NCBI GenBank assembly: GCA_001566295.1
Contig: KQ964261.1
Location: forward strand, 1 to 64,000
DNA length: 64,000 nucleotides
Source of the DNA: Microdochium bolleyi
Taxonomy: Eukaryota > Ascomycota > Sordariomycetes > Xylariales > Microdochiaceae
Reading direction: 5' to 3'
Each line of letters starts with the position of its first letter. Position 1 is the stretch's first letter. Below, one piece after another: positions 44,333 through 54,370 of the stretch. The notes below the pieces were generated by a model that worked only from the letters and a program-made list of their open reading frames with translations, did no database searches and was not told where the DNA came from. Both the position numbers and the translations under genes were made by a program.

Positions 44333-45307
44333 TGTCGAGATGGGTACTTAAGTTGAGAGGAATACAGAATATCAAGGTGTAAAGAAGGCGCGCGTAGGGT
44401 GTCACCTGCTGGTTTTGAAGTGATGTGCAGCCGGTTGTAGCTCGGTCTTTTTGTGCCTTGCGAGATTCTTTGTGATAGGCCGCTTCGTTCAACAGCTCTG
44501 CTGCAGTGTTTATATTTGGTCTATGATCGCTTGGCCTTAGGGCAAATTGTGATCCAAGGACGTTGTTGGCGTCGTACACTGCAGACTTCTTGTGCTCGGG
44601 GTGTCATGACGAAGTGCATAGTGCTATGCACGGGCGACTTGGTGTGGGGGAGGGGCCGCGGGTGGGGCTTAATGCTGTGCCCACCGTCTGTGGTCGTGGT
44701 CAAATCTATGCGGCAAGGAGGTTTTTGATGACTGTCTTCTGTAGAAAGCAATTCAAGATTGATAGTTCAGCCATCAAGCTCGAAGGCGTTCCGTACGAAA
44801 TGAAATGTGACAGGGCATGGTTTCGAGAATTCAAGTGCTTCTCGGCGAGCTCCGGACAGTGGTAATGGTTGAGCTTACCGATACTGTTTCTCTTTCAGAA
44901 ATCACAAAATCGCCAGCGTATCTCATCCCTCTAGAGACTTCGCGAGCTCTTCATGGATCATGTGAAGGAGACATGAGCTTGTTGCAGAGATGTGAAGGTC
45001 TGAAATAATGTGAACCAAGTCCGGGCGCTGTCCAAATGGGCAGTAAGTCTCCAGCGAGACTTGGGGTAAAAGTGGGGGTGGCCATGGAAGCGGGTGCATT
45101 CCGCAGCTTCCCCACAACAAGCAAGCTCAGCTGCACCTGCCTCGGCTGCCCGGGGACGACACGCAATTCGACATCGACAGAGACAACACGCTTCATCTTC
45201 TCTCCTCCACATCTGACACTGACTACCGATATACAACTAAGGAGGCTTCAACACCAAGCCCATCAAACGCCAACAGCCTAAAGCAGATAGATCATAGCTT
45301 CGCAATT
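44333..45307. other. Intergenic between divergent genes
   Basis: 975 bp between the methyltransferase and SDR start codons, so it holds both promoters. No motif could be assigned. Confidence 0.5.
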
Positions 45308-46309
45308 ATGGAGATCAACAGCCTTTTCGACGTCAGGGTGGGTCAAGCCAGTCCGCATCTCAAGATTCGAAGACGAAAGATCCGGAGTTCGGGCTTCCTC
45401 CACAGCACGTAGACTATACTTTCACATCCTTCACATACTAACATTGCCTCTCATTTCAGGGCAAAGTAGTGCTGGTCACCGGAGGTAAAGGCAGACTCGA
45501 GCTCCCTCCGCCACAATAGACAGAATACTGACCTCACACGCCCCATAACCACAGGCGCCCGCGGCATCGGCCGCATGATCTCCGAGGGCTTCGTCACCAA
45601 CGGCGCGAAAGTGTACATCGCCTCGCGCGACGCCGCAGCCTGCGAGGCCGCCGCCCGCGAGCTCACCGCGCAGGGCCCCGGCTCGGCGCACGCGATCCCC
45701 GCGGACCTCCTGAAGCTCTCCGAGTGCGAGCGCCTCGCGGCCGAGCTCCTGAAGCGTGAAAAGGCGCTGCACGTGCTCGTCAACAATAGCGGCGCGACAT
45801 GGGGCGCGCCTCTTGAGGAGTTCCCCGACTCGGCGTGGACAAAAGTCCTTACACTCAACCTCCAGCGCGTCTTCACCCTCACGCAGCTGCTCCTCCCGCT
45901 GCTGGAGGTCCCCGGCAAGCAATCCGCCGACAGCCCGCGCAAGGAGAGCCCCGCGGCGGTCATCAACATCGGGAGCATTGACGCCCTGCGCGTACCCCTG
46001 ATCGAGAGCTACTCGTACTCAGCGGCCAAGGCTGGGCTACACCACCTCACGCGCGTGCTCTCGCAAAAGCTGGGACCCCAGGGTATCACAGTCAACACGC
46101 TGGCCTGCGGACCCTTCGAGACAAAGATGATGGCGCACACGCTCGACAACATGCGCGACGTCATCGAGGGCGGGAATCCCATGGGCCGCATCGGTCTGCC
46201 GGGCGATGTCGCGGGCGCGTGTCTGTTCCTGGGCAGCAGGGCGGGGTCGTATGTTAACGGTGCCACACTCAACATCGATGGCGGCGTGCATTTGGCTGCA
46301 AAGATGTAG
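45308..46309 (+). CDS. Short-chain dehydrogenase/reductase
   Basis: Exons are 45308-45337, 45460-45484 and 45555-46309, giving 269 aa, a standard SDR length. The 25-nt second exon encodes GKVVLVTG, and the Rossmann glycine motif TGGARGIG (residues 17-24) is completed by exon 3. LVNNSGATWG corresponds to the NNAG motif. The catalytic set is present: S159 region (INIGSIDAL), Y173 and K177 (YSAAK). The C-terminus GRIGLPGDVAGACLFLGSRA, then GATLNIDGG, is typical of 3-oxoacyl-ACP reductase-like members. Cofactor and substrate are not determinable by eye. Similar fungal proteins are often labelled RhlG-like. It converges with the metaxin gene, with 241 bp between. Confidence 0.92.
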
Positions 46310-46550
46310 ACTCATGTGTCAAGCAGGCTGGGCTGTGGTTGGACACTTGAGGAGGCCGCTGCCCATCTGCTTATGTCAAAAATTCTCGTACATAGAAATA
46401 CATATGGTGTATGGTGACATCTCGGATCTGCATACTATATGGTACATCATCGTGATCTGTGTGTATCCGTCCGCGGACGTGCTAGAACCCCATGTGTTGC
46501 CTTTGTGCGCCTTGTCTTCCTCGGCGGTCCAACATACCACTGGCAAGCTC

Positions 46551-47270
46551 TCAGCCCGAGCCCCAGCAGCGCCGGTACACCCGGTCGCGATGCCTCACAA
46601 GGCTCGGGAACTCGCGCACAATCTCGGCCAGCGTGCCGTCGCCCCATCCCGGACCACCGTCGCCACCACCATCACCATCCTTGTCGAGCAGGATGAGATA
46701 CGTGTACGCAAAGACCGCAGCGTCAAACACGCCCGGCGCCTCGGCGCCAAAGAACCACCCGTCCGCCCCGCCCTGATTCTCGTCGAGACAGGTCGCCATC
46801 GCGGAGAACGCCTCCCTCGCGTCCTCGAACAGCTTGTGCCCCTTCCTCTCGGCAGAGCCGCCAGCCAGTGTCGCGCTGGCGCCGTGGTATATCGCCCGTA
46901 GGGTATTGTGCGGGCTCGACCTTGTGATCTCGGCCTCGGCCGCGGCGCGCAGCTGGTACAGCGTGGCGGTCTGGACCGCGGCCGAGTTGGACGCCGGGCG
47001 GATGTACCAGTGCCGCAGCAGGTCCGTGTTGCGCGGGCAGAGGTACAGCGCGTACAGCCAGGCGTTGCGGATCTTGTGGTCGAGGAGGGCAGTGTAGGCT
47101 TCGAATCTGTGGGCTTGGGAGGCGGGGATGTCGGATACCAGGTGGGTATGTTTGCTCTTTTTGTCGTTCTTGTTGCTGTTGCTGTTGCTACTCCTGGCGT
47201 GAGAGAGCGCGTACTGCTCGAGCTTGTTGGACGGGAGTATCGTCGGGGATGATGTTGCTGCCAAGCTTGA

Positions 47271-47301
<31 letters not shown>

Positions 47302-47729
47302 CCGCCGGGGGCTATGAGGAACGGCAGCGCGCCGGTCGGCGAGGCGTGGTTGTTGGACGAAGCTATCCGCACGTTCGCAGCCCCTGCCAGCCTCAGGAAC
47401 GTCTGCCACTTGAGGCAGGTCGGGTTGTAGCTCGGCAAGCCCTTCAGGGCGTCGGCATCGGAGATGAAGACATACAAGGTGGCCACGTCGCGCTGCTGCT
47501 GTGGGGAGCGCGCGGGCAGCTCGTTGGGTGGGTACGTGAGGAGTGGGAAGCGCTTGAACAGGCGGGCGAGGGGCGCCGGGATGGCGAACCAGCCAGAGGA
47601 AGTCTCGGGTACCGCTGTCGATGTTGTTGTTGTTGCATGTCGTGGTCGAGCGGACGACGGGGTCTGCGATCGAGACGACTGCTGTTGCTCTTGCCGGGCC
47701 GACCCGTCTGGTACCGCGGCCGAAGCCAT
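46551..47729 (-). CDS. Metaxin-like SAM/TOB complex subunit (Tob38/Sam35-like)
   Basis: A single exon of 392 aa from the ATG at 47729; the frame extends upstream but with a less convincing N-terminus. The conserved part starts FKRFPLLTYPPNELPARSPQ and continues TLYVFISDADALKGLPSYNP-TCLKWQTFLRLAG and SNNHASPTGALPFLI, the thioredoxin-like N-terminal domain of Tom37/metaxin-type proteins. A poly-Ser/Asn insert follows, then the all-alpha GST-C-like half (HRFEAYTALLDHKIRNAWLY, WFFGAEAPGVFDAAVFAYTY). The SAM/TOB complex inserts beta-barrel proteins into the mitochondrial outer membrane. I favour Sam35/Tob38 over Sam37 because of the NPTCLKWQ and NNHASPTG motifs, but this is from memory. Confidence 0.8.
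47271..47303. repeat. GCT trinucleotide microsatellite
   Basis: A GCT run interrupted once by GTT, lying in the metaxin gene and read on the minus strand as AGC codons for the poly-Ser/Asn insert (SSSSSSNSSSSS). It is likely length-polymorphic, and the frame is unaffected by whole-unit changes. Confidence 0.85.
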
Positions 47730-50700
47730 GTTGTTCTCCGAGTTGGGAAACTGCGTATCTTGTGCGGGGTATGATTTTGTTGGTGGCGAGCAGTACACGA
47801 GGCTATCGTTGTTTGTCGAAAGGTGGGGTGGACAGAGCGTAGTGCTGAGCCCAGCCTCACTGACGTCAGATGCTGCCCGGGGTAGTCGCGTCCAGATCCT
47901 CGCAGTTGTGCAAAGGAGGTTGTCCAAGGCGCGTTGCGCGACTGCTGCCACTGTGCAGCACCTCGGCGTTGCAAATCCGGGTCAGCCCTCAAGGTCGCAG
48001 AGGAAAAAAATCGGGTGCATAAACGCAAGGCCCCAACAGCGCCGAGCCCGAGCCCGAGCCCGGAGACGGCCCGTTTGCCCCAGCATTTGGTCAATCGATA
48101 AGAGCTGGACGCCCCCACGTGCACCGTCCTGCGCAGCCCCCACGCCCATTCAGGCTCAAACGCTGCATGCATTTGGAGCCGCAGGGCTGCCAGGCCTCAC
48201 CGTCACAAGTTTCAACGGCCTGCATTGCATGATCATGGGTCAATACATCTGGTGGCCCTGAGGCACGACATCGCCCGACTCAGGGTCCTGTCCAGGGGCC
48301 CCATCGGAACCGGGGAGTCTTCTCAATGACTTTGCCCGAAGCAGCGAACAGCCACATTGCAGCACCACAATTTCCTGCGGCTGCCCGTGAAATCTTCGCC
48401 GCCAGGAGACGCGGACAATCGCGGCTCCGCCTCCCGTGTCGACCAGGGGACGGCGGTCCTGGCGATGCGGTGAACAGGCCAGTCTGAGCGCGGGCCGGTG
48501 GTCCTATCGTGCTCAACTGCCGTCCATTCCACAGCACCCACGTGTGCTGTGGTTTCGGCCGCGGGCCTGTCCAGACAGGCTGCTAGGCACAAAATCAACA
48601 CTCGGCGCAAATTCGGTCGAGCCAGCACGAGCTAGTGAGCCAGACGGCCGCGCGCCACACCAAGGTCATGATCAATGCGATTAGATCGAGTCTAGAAGCT
48701 CGTGCTGCGTGCCGACGGAGCCGGCTTAGACAACAGTCGTGTGGAGGTGGCATCCGAGCCTCATTGCAGAAGAATGAGCCACAAGTTGCTGCCGTCTCCT
48801 GCCACCATGGGATCGCCAGGAGGCGCACTGCCCGTCGGTGCGTGCAACTCTTGTTGCAAGCCCTGAGGCATATCCCGAGGACACGGGCCTCTCGCCACCG
48901 GCCGAATGGATGTCGGGTTGACGGCGTTGATATCTACGTCTTCCCCCGGACTGCCAAGCTCTTGAGCATGCCTCACTGACGTCTGTCTCTCCCAGCAGTG
49001 TCTTGGAGCTCCATCTCTGTGGAGTGTCGGCATTGGAGGCTATGTGTGCCATGGCCGGAAGCTAGATGTGCGTCTTCCCTGTCATGAAGGATGGCCTCAA
49101 GTCGTGCCATGCCCGTCTGGCTCGCTCACGACCCCGCGATTCAGCCACCAGATAGAGGACGGGTGTTCTTCTCGAGGCGGTCATTTCCCTCCACATGCGG
49201 TTCTTCGTGGGCGAGGCGGGCAGTGCTGGCATAGAAGAGCCGGAGTAAGCTCGGGGCTGGTCCACAAAAAGGATCTAGCGCAGAGGATTTCTTCTATGGA
49301 TGCGGAGACCCTGATCATCTTCCTGGAGACTGGTGGACCGGAGCCGCTGTCACGAGTCGCGGCCGGCTGGCACTCCACATGTCGGGGCCACGTTCCTCGG
49401 GAGAATGCCGCGTGTGCGCTCTGGCCAGCTCACTCTCACTGGGATGTCCGGGAAGACGGTGCATGGGCCGACGGGATTTGGTGGCGAAAAAGCTGGTATG
49501 GACGGAGGACATGTCGTCGTAGGGCAAACTCCTCCGGTCCGGACTTGCTGCAAGGGTATGGGAGCCTACTGGCTGAGCACATGCAATACTTGGCCGGGGT
49601 GCGCCTTAGAGCCTCAGATTGGTGCGCATGCATGGTTGAGCAGTGCTGCGTGGGGATCGATCACTGTGAGTTTTGTCTCTGATCTATGCACACATCAGCG
49701 GCAGGGGACCGGAGCAGTAAGTATTGTGCCTGGACTGCTGTCGGCAGGTGAGGCCTGCATTTGATCGAGATGTTGGGCTACGGCTTGATCCAGCTCTTGG
49801 AACATGCCTGAACATGAGTGTTACCCAGATGGCTCAGCTTCGAAGAGCACGTTTCAAGTGCAACATTCCTGTGACCTCGCTGTGCTCATGGTTAAGCTGC
49901 CAACGATCCGGCTGCCTGCTAAAATAGTGTCTGCTCAGTGAGGCGACTAAATCGGCTTTACTTGTGACCAGGACCAGGAGTCTGCGAGCGACGACGATTC
50001 AAAGTCCAGAGATCTGCCAAAGTGCGTGGTGCTTGCATGTATTGTAGGCTCCCTATCGAGACAGACCAAGGCATCCAGACGATATACAGTTGCTCGAGTG
50101 TGATGTTTCAAAGCATTTGGCCCGGGACACACACGTCAACCAGCATTGAGCCTGCTCGTGTCATCAGCATGTGCCACCCGCGAGGCCTCAGCTCGTCCCA
50201 TGCTATTTTCACCACCAAGTACGCCGCAACACGACAGCCGCGACACCCTCACGTCCGCACCACCCACACCCGCCAGGCCGTCCTCTGCTCATCTCAGCAT
50301 CATCAGGCCGGCTGTCAACCCGTCTTTGGTCATTGGCGTCATCCCGCGTGAGGCGCCCCAGCCAACCGCCGCCGTGCCTGCGCACGCTACTCGACGCCGC
50401 CGTAACCTTCTCCAACACTCATCCCACGCCGCTGCCCACCCTCCCGCCAGCCCATGTGCTGCACGTCACACCAGCTCTGGCCTCTGGCGCCTGCCACAGG
50501 CCACAGTTGCAGCCTTTGCTGCCACACCAGTGCCCGCATCCTGGCACGACTCGACGCCCGAGATCGTAATACTTCAGCCAGGGCTGCCCGATCACAAGCT
50601 CAGGAGACCTGTCTACCTACCGCAGGCACCCAAGGTAGGCAGCAAGGACGGCAGCCATTTGTATGATAAGAGCACGTCACAGCCCGTCGCGGGGAGGGGC

Positions 50701-51243
50701 TGGTTTTCTTCCCTTGGACTCTCCATCGTCCTTCTCTTCCTACATCAGTCGCTCGGTCGCTTCCCTCGCGAGAAACACTCGGAACGACAAATCCCCACAC
50801 CAAGGGGCCCCATCTGCTAGTGCTCGAGCTTTCTCGGCGTCGCTGTCGGTTCTTCTCAATTTTCCCGGGGTCGCCCCACCGTGCCTTGGTCCTTCCCATC
50901 CTGACCCGAAGCGGCTTTCCCGGCCCTTCGCCCACGCCCTCGAGCCCGTCATTGCACCACCGGCGGCCCACTGCTCGGCCAAATCGTCTGCTCCTCCAGA
51001 CACTTATCACAGACAGAGTTCCACTTGGCTCTCAGGTATATACAGTCCTGCCCGCACGCAGAACCTACCCATCCCCCCTCGGACTCTACGACCTTATTTC
51101 TGTTCGGCCATTCCAGCATCTGTTACTTAAAACATACACCACTTCACCCGTCATCAACTCGGTTCAACAACTTGAGCATCTGTCAAGAAGACGTGCCTCT
51201 CACTCCTCTCGCAAGCCTAAATCGACAGTCACTCGATACCACA
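47730..51243. other. Long gene-poor interval
   Basis: 3.5 kb between the metaxin and the 74-aa gene. It includes a GAGCCC hexamer run near 48040-48062 and many spurious GC-rich open frames, none with family signatures. From about 50150 it becomes C-rich and from 50800 pyrimidine-rich, looking like a long 5' leader for the 74-aa gene. Confidence 0.5.
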
Positions 51244-51468
51244 ATGGACGTTCCTCAGCGATCTAGCAGCAGCTCGTCGAGCGCCTCCAACTCAGCAATG
51301 CAGGTCTCGCCGGCGCAGAGCTACGTTCCCGCGCCTAGCCCGCCCATGGGTCAACAGTCCACTGGCACCGACATGTTCCTGCGCGACTTTAGCCTCGTGG
51401 CCGAGGCCGCCAAACGTGCCCAGATGGCGGTCATGATGCGCGATCTCGACGACTTCTGCATTTCTTGA
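51244..51468 (+). CDS. Small conserved-looking fungal protein (74 aa)
   Basis: A single-exon 74-codon frame starting MDVPQRSSSSSSSASNSAMQ. A Ser-rich head and a Pro-rich linker (SYVPAPSPPMG) lead to a compact helical block: TDMFLRDFSLVAEAAKRAQM followed by AVMMRDLDDFCIS. The helical block has the even, amphipathic character of a conserved domain, and I have an impression of similar short proteins in other ascomycetes; I cannot name a family. The Ser run is CAG/AGC-type and not evidence in itself. The frame is open upstream to 51025, but the ATG at 51244 (ACAATGG) has the best context. It follows a long pyrimidine-rich leader-like region. Confidence 0.55.
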   Translation: MDVPQRSSSSSSSASNSAMQVSPAQSYVPAPSPPMGQQSTGTDMFLRDFSLVAEAAKRAQMAVMMRDLDDFCIS

Positions 51469-52792
51469 GCGCCTGGTTGTCGTTGCATTGCTGTCCATAT
51501 CTTGAGGCGGCAAGCGCACAACCCTGGCGGAAAGCAAGCAGCGCCTGTCCCGGCGCAAGGGACCAAAGCACCCTGACGTCTTGCCCCACCGGCCGGGACA
51601 CCTTTCGGGCTGGCTCAGACACAGGTCGGAGAGCCGCGACATTTGCCAGCACTCGCAGCCTCGGCTCATGTCCCTCCGACTTTCCCTCTGCTTCCCACTC
51701 CAGTCACCTTCTCCCGCCTCCAGGACCCTTGCACCAACGCAGGCGACCCATTCGAGGTTCCACCATGTTATCTTCCAGCGGCCGAGATAACGAGACCTCG
51801 GGACGGCATGTGCCCACGGGTCACTGCCATCATGCCTGCAATTCAGGGTCCTGCGCACCCCAGCCATGAGCCCGTGGGCACTCACATGGCGACCAGGGCG
51901 ATCCTCTATTGCCCAAAGCTCGACTTCATTTTTCTCATCATCACCGCAAGCGACTTTTTCTCAGAGCCGACACAGCATTGTCGATCTGCCTGCATTTTCA
52001 TGTCTCACGACTTCCGGAATCATTGAGAACAGGCGTTCATTAGGCGTTGCCACCATGTACATGCGCATACCCAAGCACCGACCCGGTAGTGGGCGGTGTT
52101 TCTGCTTTTTTCAAGGCTTACAAGTCTTACCAATAATCAATACCATTTAAGATCCCCAATACTCTGACGGCGATTAGCCGACACGTCCCTGCATGGTGTG
52201 ATATTGACACATGTCGATGCGCAGCCCAGCCCCAGTGATCGTCTTCCTGTCTCACGCAGGAGCGGAACTTTTGCATTGACGGGTCAAATCCTCTGATGAT
52301 AGTCGCTGGAAGTGGGCTTTGTCGTCCCATGCCATGCTTGCAAACTAACGCTCAGCACGGGAAGAGATTGATATTTGCGCAACTACTCCGCCCGTGACTA
52401 AACAGATAATTGCCTTTCTCCTTCGTACTATCAGCATTAGGCAGGCGTGCGCCAAGGCATTAATTGCTGCAGTACATGCCTGCCGATGATACTTTTCTCT
52501 GCGGGCATAGGCTAATCTGTTTCACCGACTCACCCAATCTGTTGTCCGATGCACATGCAAAAGCGTGGGTAGCTGAAGCTTCATCGTCACTCGGCCGGTT
52601 AATCTTGCGCAAAACCGGTCCAGAGCCCTCCTTCCTCCCGTCTGAGCCCACAAGCTCGACAGGGGCTGCAGGACAGCAGTCGTCAGGGTAGCAATACATA
52701 TATATTTACAGCGTAGCAGGCAAACATAGTGTGTGCATAGATTGGATGGTGAGCTTGGCACAGACTGCCGAGAGTGTTTCGGAGGGGAGAGA

Positions 52793-52811
52793 GGGAGGGT
52801 GGGAGGGAGGG
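52793..52811 (+). other. G-quadruplex motif
   Basis: GGGAGGGTGGGAGGGAGGG contains five G3 runs with single-nucleotide loops, a pattern known to give very stable parallel quadruplexes. It sits in a purine-rich strand in the gene desert, about 1.3 kb downstream of the 74-aa gene. Confidence 0.8.
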
Positions 52812-53355
52812 AAGGAAGTGTGGGGGTCCCGCCGGCAGAATTGGGACACAAACTGGGGGACGGCTGCGGCGGATCCGGGACGCGGGGAAAGGGAAGGGAA
52901 GGAAAGGCAGGTGCTAGGAATGTGGAGGAGACGCGCTTGCGCGCGGGCGCACACCGGCACGGGTCGGCAGAAGGAAAAAGAACAGAGGAGGACGACGTAC
53001 AGAGACGAAGAGCGTAGGCTGTGGCTGTGGGTAATCTGAAAAGCGTGCCTCTCCAGAATAGGCTCCAGCATCTCCATTTGTGGAATGTGGTGGCCGATCC
53101 GTCCACTGGGTTACCCCTTCGGTGCAAGGTACAGACAGATCAGAAAGAACGTTGCTCAGAGCCCCGGGTAATCACGGTTGCTTTGTTTTCAGTGAAACGT
53201 ATGTTTTTCGTGATGATCCTGTGGCCTGAGCATCGATCGGGGGAAGAAACAGGCCCAGACTCGCACGAGGTCGAGGTCGCAGTTGCATTGAAAGAGGGGA
53301 GGGGGGGCTGTTGGCCTGCAACGGAATGTTTTCTTCCTTGCTGGCCTGGGCACTG

Positions 53356-53373
53356 CAGCAGCAGCAGCAGCAG
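53356..53373. repeat. CAG trinucleotide repeat (6 units)
   Basis: Six perfect CAG units in non-coding DNA. A short microsatellite with no apparent gene. Confidence 0.85.
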
Positions 53374-54354
53374 AGTCGTCTTGCATGGTGCATTGCCGAA
53401 CTTGCATATCATACCGTAGGCTGCATGTTTACGAGGTCACATCCAGAGGACAGTTGGGAAGGCAAGACGGAGGCGGGAAGAGTGCGGTGTGAGACACGGT
53501 TGAAGGAGACAGAAGAAGAAAAGCGAAAGGAACCAGATGCTTCTGCCGTCCCAGTCCACCGTCGTAGGCGCATGTTGGCGATTTGTTTGTCGTGCCGGCA
53601 ATAACTCTGACAAGTGCATAGTCGAAGAGCATATGCTCGCAGCAGGGTGGATTCTAAGGGCAGCAAGGCTGCGTCACCCGAGAGATTCTCCGCAGAATCG
53701 AAAGGAGGAGGATGAGGGTGCACATCTTGCTTTTTCCCTCCCCCATGGCATGGGACAAGTGGCCGTTCCTTTTTGAGCGGAAGTGTCAGGCACTGCTCGG
53801 CGGTGATGACGGAACCTTTGCGTGCCATTACGAATATAGTGGATGAGAGGAAAGGTGTCATCTAGGCTAACAGCGTACGGCCATGACTCGGGAAGATAAA
53901 AAGAGACTAATAGACTTGGAGTCTTGAGAGAAACATCGTGGAGTATATGATGTTGCAGGGGTGACGAGCGGCCGCACGTGCCGAATACAGGGCACACAAG
54001 GCGCGACGCCTCTCGAGCCGGGAGACAATCTCGAGCAGAGCGCACGAGTGGTGCGTCTGTTTACTCCGTGATTTGCAGAAAAGCAGAGGGTGGCCATTGT
54101 ATTGCAGGCAGTCAGTCTGATTAGCGGTTGGAGCGAGCAGAGTTGCAGCAGAGGAAGACAAGGAGCAAGCAAGCCCACGCTCCGGCCACCTTCCCGAAGC
54201 CGGGTGTGTTCCGATGCCACAGCCACCAACATCATGCGACAGCTGGCCAACATGCCACGATGGCTCGGTAAACGTCCGGGGGCACGCGCTTCGGCGGGGA
54301 GCACTGCTGTGGTGTCTGTCTTTTGTGCACGGGCAATGCGTGTGCTTGGCTGCC

Positions 54355-54370
54355 GGGGGGGGGGGGGGGG
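54355..54370. repeat. Poly-G tract (16 nt)
   Basis: Sixteen consecutive G, unusual in fungal nuclear DNA. It may be an assembly-sensitive homopolymer or quadruplex-forming tract. A second tract of 10 G is at 56307-56316. Confidence 0.9.

Noticed and set aside
44333..47729. Methyltransferase, SDR and metaxin neighbours as a biosynthetic cluster
   Set aside because: No backbone synthase (PKS, NRPS, terpene cyclase) or pathway regulator nearby, and the neighbours are housekeeping genes. The MFS transporter is over 9 kb away.
50146..50820. 224-codon plus-strand frame before the 74-aa gene
   Set aside because: Low-complexity Ser/Pro/Ala/His translation of C-rich leader-like DNA, with no conserved-looking block.
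52522..53127. 201-codon minus-strand frame
   Set aside because: Translation of the purine/pyrimidine-skewed G4 block; Pro/Ser/Leu low complexity.
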